A stretch of DNA of 64,000 bases from GCA-2730975 sp937893275. GTDB taxonomy: Bacteria; Verrucomicrobiota; Verrucomicrobiia; Opitutales; Seribacteraceae. Position numbers and translations under genes: made by a program. The stretch covers positions 46,828 to 110,827 of the forward strand of contig CAXAHJ010000002.1 in the NCBI GenBank assembly GCA_963968595.1. The letters run 5' to 3'. This document shows, in pieces, positions 1-8,229 of this stretch; the first letter of the stretch is position 1, and each line of letters starts with the position of its first letter. The notes under the pieces were generated by a model. That model worked only from the letters and a program-made list of their open reading frames with translations, did no database searches and was not told the origin of the DNA.

Positions 1-303
1 TTTGGTCGCACGATTTATTCACAAGGCAAGCTGACCCAGAACAATCACGGTCGTGACCACCATGGGCGGGCCTTCAGCATGTGGATGGCAGGAGGAGGAA
101 TTAAAGCCGGCTTGGAGTATGGAAAAACCGACGATTTCGCCTACAATATCGTGGAAAACCCAGTCCATGTGAACGACTTGAACGCTACTGTGCTTCAATG
201 CCTTGGCATCGATCACGAACGCTTCACTTATCGTTATCTTGGTCTCGATCAAAGGCTCACAGGAGTAGAGGGAGCCAAGGTCGTGAGAGATATTATCGCT
301 TGA
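1..303 (+). CDS. DUF1501 domain protein, C-terminal part (start outside window)
   Basis: The frame is open from base 1 and ends with TGA at 301-303, so about 100 C-terminal residues are present. It starts with FGRT and has NNHGRDHHGRAFSMWMAGGG followed by an IKAG segment, matching the end of DUF1501 proteins, which are Tat-exported members of the alkaline-phosphatase/sulfatase fold. The complete paralogue at 45258-46589 shows the same order (GEFGRTP, then GRDHWSR, then GAGIKGG). In PVC bacteria such genes usually follow a DUF1549/DUF1553 partner, which would lie left of the window. The substrate is unknown. Family assignment is firm; function is not. Confidence 0.85.
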   Translation, partial: FGRTIYSQGKLTQNNHGRDHHGRAFSMWMAGGGIKAGLEYGKTDDFAYNIVENPVHVNDLNATVLQCLGIDHERFTYRYLGLDQRLTGVEGAKVVRDIIA

Positions 304-337
304 ACTTAAAACCTAAACGCCAAAAACACACAACGTC

Positions 338-1306
338 ATGACTGAAGAAGCCAACAACACCCTGTCTCGTCGTAAATTCGTAGCAACCGCTGCATCCGCT
401 AGCGCCGCTGCTCTCACTGCTACATCGTTGCAGGGAAAGCCGAACGCCGGCAAGGAGCCCGCTGCCGAAACATTGGTCCAGACCTTGTACAAGAGCTTGG
501 ATGAAAAACAGCGCGAGGCTATTTGCCTCCCCTTCGACGATCCCCTTCGTTCCAAGGTTAACAACAATTGGCACATCAACAAGACCCGCCTCAATCAATT
601 CACGGATGACCAGCAGGAAATGGTCAGGGAAATATTCCTCAAACTGCATAGCCCTGAATACGCTGATAAAGTTTATGATCAAGTGGATGGGGACAGTGGT
701 TTCGGCAAGGGCTCGTTCGCTCTTTTCGGTAAACCCGGATCCGGAAAATTCGAATTCGTCTTCACTGGTCGTCACTGCACGCGTCGTTGCGATGGCGATT
801 CCGTCGAGGGCGCTGCGTTCGGAGGTCCAATCTTCTACGGTCACGCCGCCAAGGCTTTTCATGAAGCACCGGACCATCCCGGCAACGCCTATTGGTTTCA
901 AGCTAAGCGAGCCAACGAGCTCTACCAAGCCTTAGACGGCAAGCAACAAAAGGTCGCCCTCCTCGATAAACGCAGTCGTGGTGAACGTGGAAACAAAACA
1001 ATCGAGACGAAAGGAAGCGTCCAAGGCCTTGAAGGTATTCCCGCCTCTGATTTCTCGGGCGACCAAAAGGATCTTTTTCGGAAAGTCTTGGCCGACCTAA
1101 TGGCACCTTTTCGGAAGAAAGACGCTGACGAAGCCATGAAGCTCATCGAGGCCAACGACCTAAATAAGCTCCATCTTTCCTACTACAAGAAGGAAGACAT
1201 CGGCGATGATGGCGTCTGGGACGTATGGCAAGTTGAAGGTCCCAAAATGGTATGGTACTTTCGGGGCAGACCTCACGTTCATGTTTGGGCGAACATCGAG
1301 GCCTAA
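338..1306 (+). CDS. Tat-exported DUF3500 family protein
   Basis: A 322-residue protein beginning 34 bp after the DUF1501 gene, so probably co-transcribed with it. The N-terminus carries a twin-arginine motif (SRRKFVATAAS, arginines 11-12) and an alanine-rich stretch, indicating Tat export after folding. The body contains the conserved segments FTGRHCTRRCDGD (about residues 141-153), AFGGPIFYGH and YWFQAKRANELYQALDG, which I recognise as DUF3500. The segment near 310 (YFRGRPHVHVWANI) is also typical of the family end. The biochemical role of DUF3500 is not known to me; Cys and His pairs in the central motif could bind metal, but that is inference. Confidence 0.8.
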   Translation: MTEEANNTLSRRKFVATAASASAAALTATSLQGKPNAGKEPAAETLVQTLYKSLDEKQREAICLPFDDPLRSKVNNNWHINKTRLNQFTDDQQEMVREIFLKLHSPEYADKVYDQVDGDSGFGKGSFALFGKPGSGKFEFVFTGRHCTRRCDGDSVEGAAFGGPIFYGHAAKAFHEAPDHPGNAYWFQAKRANELYQALDGKQQKVALLDKRSRGERGNKTIETKGSVQGLEGIPASDFSGDQKDLFRKVLADLMAPFRKKDADEAMKLIEANDLNKLHLSYYKKEDIGDDGVWDVWQVEGPKMVWYFRGRPHVHVWANIEA

Positions 1307-1370
1307 AACCTTACTTTTTGGCGTTATTCGTTGACGAACGGCCTAGTTCACGCAAACCAAGGGTTTGCTT

Positions 1371-2345
1371 ATGGAAGTTGTGGTGGATTCCAGACGTGAC
1401 GAGGTTCTAGCTTGGCTAGAAGGCATGCCTGGTTTTGCCGGTGGAGAATTGGCGATTGCCTCGGCCGACGCTAGTTTTCGTCGCTACTTCCGGTGGACGC
1501 TCGATGGCAAAACCTATGTCGTCATGGATGCACCGCCCGACAAGGAACCTTGCGGACCTTTCGTTGAGATTGCAGAGGTATTGCTTCAAGCAGGAGTTCG
1601 CGTACCTGAAATTCTGGCACAAGACTTGGGTCGGGGATTTTTGGTCCTTTCCGATTTCGGCGATCTCCACTATCAGGAAGCAATCGAAGGTGACGGACGG
1701 GACAGCCTTTACGAGCTGGCTCTGGGAGAAATCCTGAAACTCCAGACTGGACTTAGGGAAGAAGCCAACGCCTTGAAGGATTACGACGAGGACTGGGTTC
1801 GCATGGAACTGGAAATTTTTCGTGAATGGTGCTTGCCCGATTTTTCACAAGACGAATACGGTAAAGTCACGACCCTCCTAGTTGATATGTTCCTCGAGCA
1901 ACCACGCGTTTTCGTTCACCGCGATTTTCATTGTCGCAACTTGCTCGTATTGCCGGACGGGAACCCCGGAGTCATCGATTTCCAAGGTGCTCTTCACGGG
2001 CCCCTTACCTATGATCCGGTATCACTGCTCCGCGACTGTTACGTCGACAACGACGAAGATTGGATCATCTCAAAGGCCCTAGCCCACAAGTCGGAACTCG
2101 TTGAGTCCGGTATATTGCCGGACGAGCTGAGCGATGAAGCTTTCCTGCGCTGGTTCGATTTCACGGGCCTGCAACGACACCTGAAGTGCATCGGCATCTT
2201 TCATCGTCTAAAGTTACGAGACGGCAAAGGAAGTTACCTCGCCGACGTTCCCAGAGTCCTGCGCTATGCGAAGACCGTGCTCTCTCGTTGGCCGGAACTC
2301 CAGCCTCTACGCTCAATCGTCGACCAAGCTCAAATCCTCGGCTAA
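1371..2345 (+). CDS. amgK: AmgK-like N-acetylmuramate/N-acetylglucosamine kinase
   Basis: A 324-residue aminoglycoside-phosphotransferase-fold kinase. The Brenner motif HRDFHCRN is at residues 183-190 and the metal-binding aspartate is in VIDFQGA (about 201-207), followed by HGPLTYDPVSLLRDCY, a stretch typical of AmgK-type sugar kinases. AmgK phosphorylates MurNAc (and GlcNAc) at the anomeric carbon, feeding MurU. The MurU gene follows 9 bp later, which supports this role over a generic APH annotation. I chose ATG 1371 because AAGGG lies 7 bp upstream; a TTG at 1365 is also in frame. Cytoplasmic. Substrate preference is inferred from motifs and neighbour. Confidence 0.82.
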   Translation: MEVVVDSRRDEVLAWLEGMPGFAGGELAIASADASFRRYFRWTLDGKTYVVMDAPPDKEPCGPFVEIAEVLLQAGVRVPEILAQDLGRGFLVLSDFGDLHYQEAIEGDGRDSLYELALGEILKLQTGLREEANALKDYDEDWVRMELEIFREWCLPDFSQDEYGKVTTLLVDMFLEQPRVFVHRDFHCRNLLVLPDGNPGVIDFQGALHGPLTYDPVSLLRDCYVDNDEDWIISKALAHKSELVESGILPDELSDEAFLRWFDFTGLQRHLKCIGIFHRLKLRDGKGSYLADVPRVLRYAKTVLSRWPELQPLRSIVDQAQILG

Positions 2346-2354
2346 TTCCAATCC

Positions 2355-3023
2355 ATGAAAGTAATGATTCTCGCCGCAGGTTACGGCAAACGCCTTCGAC
2401 CACTCACCGATCACACTCCCAAGCCACTTGTCGAGATCGGAGGCAAGCCGATGATTGTCCACCACCTGGAAAAATTGAGCGCTGCGGGCTTTACCGAAGC
2501 AGTAATAAACCTCGGTCACCTAGGAAGCAAAATGCCCGAGGCCCTGGGAGATGGCGCATCATGGGGCATGAACATCGCCTATTCTGACGAAGGGCCCGAT
2601 CCACTTGAAACTGGAGGCGGCATAGCCAAAGCTCTTCCTCTTTTGGGAGAGGATACGTTCCTAGTAGTCAATGGCGACGTCTGGTGCGATATGGACTTCG
2701 CCGCAATCCCCAAGGAACTGCCTCCCAAAGATGATGCCATACTGTATCTCGTTCCGAGGCCTGCATGGCGAGATCGAGGAGATTTTTCTCTCACCGCTGA
2801 AGGTCGAGTAGTTGAAGACGAGGATCCCCAGTTTCTCTACGCCGGCATTGCGCTTTACCACCCCAGAATTCTGGACGGTGCCAAGGTCGAAAAATTCTCG
2901 ATCGTGCCTCGCCTTAGGGCAGCCATCAAGGGAAACCGCGTAGGCGGAGCCCTTCATACGGGCAACTGGGACGACGTTGGTACGCCCGAGCGACTGGAAG
3001 CCATCCGGGCGAGCGTTGGCTAG
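2355..3023 (+). CDS. murU: MurU-like N-acetylmuramate-1-phosphate uridylyltransferase
   Basis: A 222-residue nucleotidyltransferase. The N-terminal loop LAAGYGKRLRPLTDHTPKPL (residues 6-25) is the sugar-phosphate nucleotidyltransferase signature, and VVNGDVWCDMDF holds the metal-binding Asp. The length, and the PLETGGGI segment near residue 80, fit MurU rather than the longer glucose-1-phosphate enzymes. MurU converts MurNAc-1-phosphate plus UTP to UDP-MurNAc, so with AmgK it bypasses MurA/MurB and allows cell-wall recycling with intrinsic fosfomycin tolerance in bacteria that have it. It is 9 bp downstream of amgK. Its stop overlaps the stop of the convergent cytochrome gene by 4 bp. Confidence 0.83.
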   Translation: MKVMILAAGYGKRLRPLTDHTPKPLVEIGGKPMIVHHLEKLSAAGFTEAVINLGHLGSKMPEALGDGASWGMNIAYSDEGPDPLETGGGIAKALPLLGEDTFLVVNGDVWCDMDFAAIPKELPPKDDAILYLVPRPAWRDRGDFSLTAEGRVVEDEDPQFLYAGIALYHPRILDGAKVEKFSIVPRLRAAIKGNRVGGALHTGNWDDVGTPERLEAIRASVG

Positions 3024-3742
3024 GGAGTAGCGTTGGCGTCCTTGCCTTCGGAAATCCGTTTCAGCATTTTTTCCCTTAGGGAAGGAGCCTCGGGTGGACC
3101 GAAGGTTTCGACGACGTAGGCAATCACGTCTTTGAATTGTTGATTACTCATGCCGTTGACGGCGGCGGACATCGACTTTCCGCCCAAGTCGGCGAGGTTG
3201 CTGCCACGATCGCCGGAGCGAAACTTCTTCATTTGATCGAAAAAGTACCATCCCTCTAATCGCGTGAGGGAAGGTGAGAGGGTTTCCCGCTTCCCCGCAG
3301 CCTTTTCGCCGTGACAGGATGCGCAGCGGGAAGCGTATAGCTTCGCCCCCGCTTCCAAGTCACCCTTCACTGTTCGGATGGCTGGAAGAGGTCTCTGTTG
3401 GGAAAACCAATTTGCGGCCAAGGCCATTTCATAATCGTTGCGAATTTTCTTCACTGCCGAGCCCATTAGGTATTCCGAACGGTTGTCCGAATCTCGTCCG
3501 CGTACACCCGAATGAAATTTCTGTATTTGGTCCAGCAAGTACCAGTTGTCCATGCCGTGCAGAATGGGACCACGCTGCGCCTCCTGCGTGCTGTGGCATA
3601 GGGTGCACTCGGCCACGATTGCTTCCGGTCGCCGCGAGTTATCCGAGTTTGAGCTTTCCCAAGAGTCAGTTTGGCAACCTGTGAGTGCCACCCAAAAGAC
3701 GATGGCCCAAAGCCCAAGTTTGCAATCGAAGATTTCCTTCAC
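3020..3742 (-). CDS. Dihaem cytochrome c lipoprotein
   Basis: Two CxxCH haem-attachment motifs are present: CTLCH at residues 46-50 and CASCH near 142, each followed by a G...W..DQ..KF.SG.RG module (WYLLDQIQKFHSGVRG and WYFFDQMKKFRSGDRG). The protein is therefore an internal duplication of one class I cytochrome domain. With a GTG start at 3742 the N-terminus is a short Lys-containing hydrophobic segment ending in LTGC, a lipobox, so the protein is probably a membrane-anchored periplasmic electron carrier. The frame extends to a TTG at 3817, which would put 25 charged residues before the signal; I consider that less likely. No oxidase gene is nearby, so the electron partner is unknown. Confidence 0.8.
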   Translation of the reverse strand: MKEIFDCKLGLWAIVFWVALTGCQTDSWESSNSDNSRRPEAIVAECTLCHSTQEAQRGPILHGMDNWYLLDQIQKFHSGVRGRDSDNRSEYLMGSAVKKIRNDYEMALAANWFSQQRPLPAIRTVKGDLEAGAKLYASRCASCHGEKAAGKRETLSPSLTRLEGWYFFDQMKKFRSGDRGSNLADLGGKSMSAAVNGMSNQQFKDVIAYVVETFGPPEAPSLREKMLKRISEGKDANATP

Positions 3743-3838
3743 GACCCACAATCTAGTCCACTGTTCGTTTCCGACAAGCGTGAATGATCCCCTTTCTTCT
3801 TCACTCTCCTGCCTCAATGTGTAAAAGATTACCGAGAA

Positions 3839-4933
3839 ATGGCTGAAGTCAAATTAGATTCCGTTAGTAAAGTCTATCCGAATAAGGTCAAGGCGGTGGA
3901 CGACTTTAATCTAACCGCCCACGACGGTGAGTTCCTCGTTTTGGTTGGTCCCTCGGGTTGCGGAAAGACAACGACTCTTCGAATGATCGCCGGATTAGAG
4001 GAGATCACCTCAGGTTCTCTTCGAATCGGGGGAAAGCTGGCAAACGACTTGGAACCAAAGGACCGAAGCGTCGCCATGGTATTCCAAAACTACGCCCTGT
4101 ATCCTCACATGAAGGTCTTCGACAACATGGCGTTCGGTCTGCGAGCCAGAAAGACTTCCGAATCGGAAGTGAAGGTACGAGTACTGGAAGTCGCCGAGAA
4201 ACTGGGGTTGAACGAATTACTCGACCGAAAACCGGCCGCTCTCTCAGGCGGCCAACGCCAAAGAGTCGCCTTTGGACGAGCCATTGCCCGAAGGCCCGCG
4301 GTATTTCTCATGGACGAGCCATTGAGCAACCTCGATGCCCGTCTCCGAGTTACCATGCGACGAGAACTCGCCATCCTGCACCGTGAACTGGGCACCACCA
4401 CGATTTACGTCACCCACGATCAAGTCGAGGCCATGACACTCGGCGACCGCGTCTGCGTTATGAATGAGGGCGTAATCCGCCAAGTCGGCACGCCGAAGGA
4501 GGTCTATGACCATCCGGTCGATCGATTTGTCGGCGAATTCCTGGGCTCGCCATCCATGAACTTCCTTGAGGGCGAAAAAACGGACAGGGACGTCGATTCG
4601 TGCTTCGCCACAGGTGATTTCGTTCTACCCCTGAGGCAACACTTGAAGAAGGTTCCATCCGGTAAAACCATACTTGGAGCAAGGCCCGAAGATTTCAGTC
4701 TGGCTTCGAGCGAAAACATGGATTCCCGCGATGGTTTGCTGGAAGGAACGCTGGAAGTGCTTGAGGACGTCGGCGAGGCTCGCTTGCTGCACATTCGCGT
4801 AACCGATAGTCTGCTGGTGGCAAAGGTGACGGAACGGCCGGATTTGGAAGTCGGTTCCAAGGTCAGCCTGACCGTAGATTCCGAACGGTGTCACCTATTC
4901 GACCCGGATACCGGGAAAAACCTCTCAGTGTAG
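3839..4933 (+). CDS. Sugar ABC importer ATPase, MalK/UgpC/MsmK family
   Basis: A 364-residue ATPase with Walker A GPSGCGKTT (37-45), Q-loop FQNYALYPHM, signature LSGGQRQRVAFGRA (near 135), Walker B VFLMDEPLSNLDARLR and the H-loop THDQVEAMTL. The roughly 120-residue C-terminal extension is the OB-fold regulatory (TOBE) domain of carbohydrate importers (GARPEDF). It energises uptake by the two permeases and binding protein encoded on the opposite strand at 4925-8068. The orientation is unusual: its last 9 bases overlap the end of the MalG-like permease gene, so the ATPase must be expressed separately. It may also serve other importers, as MsmK-type ATPases do. Confidence 0.92.
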   Translation: MAEVKLDSVSKVYPNKVKAVDDFNLTAHDGEFLVLVGPSGCGKTTTLRMIAGLEEITSGSLRIGGKLANDLEPKDRSVAMVFQNYALYPHMKVFDNMAFGLRARKTSESEVKVRVLEVAEKLGLNELLDRKPAALSGGQRQRVAFGRAIARRPAVFLMDEPLSNLDARLRVTMRRELAILHRELGTTTIYVTHDQVEAMTLGDRVCVMNEGVIRQVGTPKEVYDHPVDRFVGEFLGSPSMNFLEGEKTDRDVDSCFATGDFVLPLRQHLKKVPSGKTILGARPEDFSLASSENMDSRDGLLEGTLEVLEDVGEARLLHIRVTDSLLVAKVTERPDLEVGSKVSLTVDSERCHLFDPDTGKNLSV

Positions 4934-5749
4934 GGTCAGTTCGGCCAAGGCCGTTCTCATCTTCCGGTAAAAGACGGCGAACAAGGCGACGACCGGAACC
5001 AAAGTAAAAGTGGCGGCCGCCATGGCGACGGCTTCGGGAATACGGTGGCTGGAATCGCGCAACTTGGCCAGTCCCAGGGGTAAGGTTTGGTTGGCATCGG
5101 AAAGCAGAAGCAAGGGAAACAAGTGTTCCTGCCACGCCAGAATGAAGTGGATCAACCCATAGGTTATGAGGGCTGGTGCCACCAGCGGGAGGATGGCGAG
5201 AAAGGTTCGGGGCAGGGATGCTCCCTCCATCCTTGCCAGATCGATCAATTCGTTCGGAATTCGGCTAAAGATCTGGGTGAAGAACACGATGCCTAGTCCG
5301 CTGGCAATGCCGGGCAATATCACTGCCCATCGGCTTCCATTTAGCTCCAGCCAAGTCAACCACTCGAAAAGAGGGATGGCCAAGGCCTGTTTCGGTACCA
5401 GAATGACCAATACGGCCAAGAGGAACAAGGCTCCCTTGAAACGGAAATTCAGTTTGGCGAACGCGAATCCGGCGCAGGCTGTAACGGCAGTGGCAAACAG
5501 GGCCTGCACACAGGAGATGAAAACGGAATTGAGAAAGAAGCTGGTGAAATCGAGATACTTCTCCGAAAACAGATCGGCGAAGGCATCCCGTTCGTAGTCG
5601 GCGGGAAACAGGAGCAAGGGTTGATAGATTTCCTTGTTGGTCTTGAACGCGGAAAGAAACATCCACAGAAAGGGGTACGAAAAGACCAGCCCCGCCAACA
5701 AGGAGACGAGTACGGCGGGAGAAAAGTATTTTGAAGAACTGGAATTCAT
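4925..5749 (-). CDS. Sugar ABC transporter permease, MalG family
   Basis: A 274-residue inner-membrane protein with about six hydrophobic segments. The cytoplasmic EAA loop is visible as ARMEGASLPRTFLAILPLV, the ATPase contact site of binding-protein-dependent permeases. The N-terminus has FSYPFLWMFLSAFKTNKEI, characteristic of the MalG subgroup. Its start overlaps the stop of the MalF-like gene by 4 bp (ATGA), so the two are translationally coupled. It forms the transmembrane heterodimer with that partner. The substrate is probably a sugar or oligosaccharide; nothing here identifies it more precisely. Confidence 0.9.
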   Translation of the reverse strand: MNSSSSKYFSPAVLVSLLAGLVFSYPFLWMFLSAFKTNKEIYQPLLLFPADYERDAFADLFSEKYLDFTSFFLNSVFISCVQALFATAVTACAGFAFAKLNFRFKGALFLLAVLVILVPKQALAIPLFEWLTWLELNGSRWAVILPGIASGLGIVFFTQIFSRIPNELIDLARMEGASLPRTFLAILPLVAPALITYGLIHFILAWQEHLFPLLLLSDANQTLPLGLAKLRDSSHRIPEAVAMAAATFTLVPVVALFAVFYRKMRTALAELTLH

Positions 5750-6759
5750 ATACGTGACAGTCGATTTCGACCGAACAAGACGAGAAACAGAACGAGTGCG
5801 GTAATGGGCACTACCAGTAAGCTCATGGCGGCGGCGGCGGGAAAGTCGAACTGCCCGGAACCTCCCGGGAAGGCAACTTGATACAAGTAGGTGACCAGCA
5901 GGAGGCCTGAGTCAAGAATCCCGCCCGATCCTCCGAGCAGGTTGTACGCTCCCGAAAAGGAGGCAAAACCGTCGATGACAAGGAACACGGCGGCGAATAC
6001 CGCCACGTGACGGACGGCGGGAAAGGTAATGGTTCTTAGCACCCGCCATGCACTGGCTCCCTCCACCCTAGCCGCCTCGTAATAGGCCTGGGGTATGGCC
6101 TCCATGCCGCAAAGGAAGAACAGAACGATGAACCCAGTCCATCGCCATATTGCCTGCAGAACGAGGGCGGGCAACACGAAGGAAGGATCCAGCAGCCAGT
6201 TTATCGGCTCGAAGCCCATAGGTACGACGATCCACTGGTTTAGCGCCCCCTCTCGCCCGTGAAAAAATAGTTGAAAGAGCGTGGCCAACACTCCCGAGAG
6301 GCAAAGCCCAGGAAGGAGGAGCAGAAAACTCAGGACAGGCCGAATGCGCCTCGGAACTTGCCGTAGGAAATGGGCAAGAAAGAAAGCAAGGGGAAGCGCC
6401 ATGGAAATCGTGGCCAAGACGTAGAGGGCAGTGTTTCCGAGAGCCTTGTGAAACTTCGGGTCTCCGAGAACATAAGAAAAGTTGCCGAAGCCAACATACT
6501 TCTCAACCGGTTCATTCGCGGCTTCCTCTTCAGGTTCCCAGGAAACGTTGAGCCAATCCGTGGAACCCGAGGTTGTCAAGCCCCCGCCCTCCCCTCCTTG
6601 CGGTACGGCATCCTCGCGGTAGTCGGGAACGTAATCAGGGTGTTGCAGGGCCAGGTCGACGCTCAGACCGAGAGGCACCGCCCAGAACAAGAGCAAGAGA
6701 CCGAAGAAAGGCCCAAGGAAAAGTAGAAGAGAACTAAGCCCTGTACGATGCGTTTGCAA
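5746..6759 (-). CDS. Sugar ABC transporter permease, MalF family
   Basis: A 337-residue permease, second gene of the binding-protein operon. TM1 is near residues 10-32. A periplasmic loop of about 75 residues follows, rich in Gly, Glu and Asp (QGGEGGGLTTSG), and then five further membrane segments. The EAA motif is AARVEGASAWRVLRTITFPA, matching its partner. The gene starts 22 bp after the binding-protein gene and overlaps the MalG-like gene by 4 bp, so all three are one transcription unit. The long first periplasmic loop is reminiscent of MalF P2, though much shorter than in E. coli. Confidence 0.9.
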   Translation of the reverse strand: MQTHRTGLSSLLLFLGPFFGLLLLFWAVPLGLSVDLALQHPDYVPDYREDAVPQGGEGGGLTTSGSTDWLNVSWEPEEEAANEPVEKYVGFGNFSYVLGDPKFHKALGNTALYVLATISMALPLAFFLAHFLRQVPRRIRPVLSFLLLLPGLCLSGVLATLFQLFFHGREGALNQWIVVPMGFEPINWLLDPSFVLPALVLQAIWRWTGFIVLFFLCGMEAIPQAYYEAARVEGASAWRVLRTITFPAVRHVAVFAAVFLVIDGFASFSGAYNLLGGSGGILDSGLLLVTYLYQVAFPGGSGQFDFPAAAAMSLLVVPITALVLFLVLFGRNRLSRI

Positions 6760-6781
6760 AATACCGGGAAATCGAGGCCGC

Positions 6782-8068
6782 TTACCTCCGGTTGCCGTCC
6801 TTGGACTCGATGGCGTCCCGGTACTCCTCCAGTGCCTTGCGGGCCTCGAGAGCTTGGAACATGATGGCCCCGAAGTAGTTTTCCTGCATGAGGAAGATCG
6901 CCTGCGGACGCTTGGGCGTTACGTTCACGGGAGGAATTTCCTTCTCCAGCTCGATCAGCAGTTTGCCCATGGACTGGTCGAAGTACTCGTGCTTTTTCAG
7001 GAGGCGCTTGTCCTTCCAAGCCGGCTTGTACGCGGGAAAACTGTTCCCCTGCAGGAAACGTTCGGCGTTGGCGTCGGGATCCTTCATTACGAAATCGATG
7101 AACTCCCATGCCGCGTCCTGTTTCTTGCTGCCCTTGCAAATCATGAGACCTTGACCGGCGAAAGTCGCGGTTCGGGGACCCAGTTTGCCCTTTTCGTCCT
7201 TCCATGCGGGAAGCGGAAGCATGCCCCACATTCCCTTCATGTCGGGGGCGAACTGCTGAAACAGGTCGAGCCCGTACCAGTCGGCCCCGGGAACGCAGAG
7301 CACCTCGCCCGTCTCCAAGTCACCACTGAAAAAGACGGGGTCGAAAATGGTACCTCGGTCGGGCAATACCGTGATCTGCCTCTCCGAGAGATCCGAGAAT
7401 TTTTCCAGCAATTCCACCGCCAGCTCGAAATCCGGAAGCAGTTTTCCTTTGGCGTCGAAAAGGTCGCTCCCACGCTGTCTAAGCAACACGTCGAAAAGCG
7501 TGCCGTCTATCGCCATGAGGCGCTGACCGTGCTTTTTTTGGAGATCCTCCCCCACTTTCTCCACTCCCTCCCAGGTCGCCAAGTCGTCCGGGTTCACCCC
7601 GAGCTCCTTGAACTTGTCCTTGCGGTAGTAGAGCACCATGGCGCTCAAGGATTGAGGAACACCCAACAACTGCCCCTTGTAGGTGAACACTTCCAGTCGC
7701 CTCGAATGGAGGGTCTTGTCCAAGCCCGACTTCTTTACCTGTTTAGTCAGGTCGACGAAGGGGGACTTGGAGCCGAGGAACACACCAAAGAAAGTTTCGT
7801 CCAGTTGCACGAGGTCGGGTATCCCCTTGCCCGTCCGAAAGGCCACGCCCAGCTTGTCCGGCATTTCCCGAAATCCGTAGGCGCTCACCGACACGGTCAG
7901 GGCCTTCTTGGTCTTCTTGCGGTAGAGTTCCGCCATCTTTTCATAATAGACCTGATCCTGATGGGAACTGATCCACATCTCAAGCGACTCGGCCCGGAGT
8001 CCGACTTGCATGAACGACAAAGCCACGGCAGTTACTAAAATTCTTTTAGCGAAGGTCAAATACATCAT
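6782..8068 (-). CDS. Extracellular solute-binding protein, sugar ABC importer
   Basis: A 428-residue family 1 solute-binding protein. A signal peptide (residues 1 to about 27, ending LRAES) directs export. The mature part starts EMWISSHQDQVYYEKMAELY and contains GIPDLVQLDETFFGVF and a later GADWYGLDLFQQFAPDMKG stretch, typical of the periplasmic sugar-binding fold. KGSKKQDAAWEFIDFVM near residue 325 is a common family landmark. The first gene of the operon with MalF/MalG-like permeases, it should capture the ligand and dock on them. The gene is divergent from the exported esterase at 8221; the 152-bp AT-rich gap between them probably contains both promoters. Confidence 0.9.
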   Translation of the reverse strand: MMYLTFAKRILVTAVALSFMQVGLRAESLEMWISSHQDQVYYEKMAELYRKKTKKALTVSVSAYGFREMPDKLGVAFRTGKGIPDLVQLDETFFGVFLGSKSPFVDLTKQVKKSGLDKTLHSRRLEVFTYKGQLLGVPQSLSAMVLYYRKDKFKELGVNPDDLATWEGVEKVGEDLQKKHGQRLMAIDGTLFDVLLRQRGSDLFDAKGKLLPDFELAVELLEKFSDLSERQITVLPDRGTIFDPVFFSGDLETGEVLCVPGADWYGLDLFQQFAPDMKGMWGMLPLPAWKDEKGKLGPRTATFAGQGLMICKGSKKQDAAWEFIDFVMKDPDANAERFLQGNSFPAYKPAWKDKRLLKKHEYFDQSMGKLLIELEKEIPPVNVTPKRPQAIFLMQENYFGAIMFQALEARKALEEYRDAIESKDGNRR

Positions 8069-8201
8069 TTAATGGTTTTAAGGGGGTGTAACATTTCCCA
8101 TATAGCGCAAAAAGTAATCTTCAATCAAGTTTCTAGATAAGGATAACCCAAGAAAGATTGTGGCGCATTTAAGGGTATTTTCTCTCGCTCTTTAATCCAG
8201 T

Positions 8202-8229
8202 GCTTTGCAAATATAGATGAATGCAAAGC
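8202..8229. promoter_or_regulatory. Inverted repeat spanning the esterase start codon
   Basis: GCTTTGCA at 8202-8209 and TGCAAAGC at 8222-8229 are perfect 8-bp inverted arms separated by 12 bp. The right arm begins one base after the A of the ATG at 8221. In RNA the arms would form a hairpin enclosing the ribosome-binding region; in DNA they could be a dimeric regulator site shared with the divergent importer promoter. No experimental basis is available, so this is a structural observation only. Confidence 0.35.

Noticed and set aside
6854..8038. 394-codon open frame on the + strand opposite the solute-binding protein gene
   Set aside because: It is the complement of a well-supported gene with signal peptide and family motifs; its own translation shows no domain, and its His/Leu/Val/Glu-rich composition reflects the antisense of GC-rich codons.
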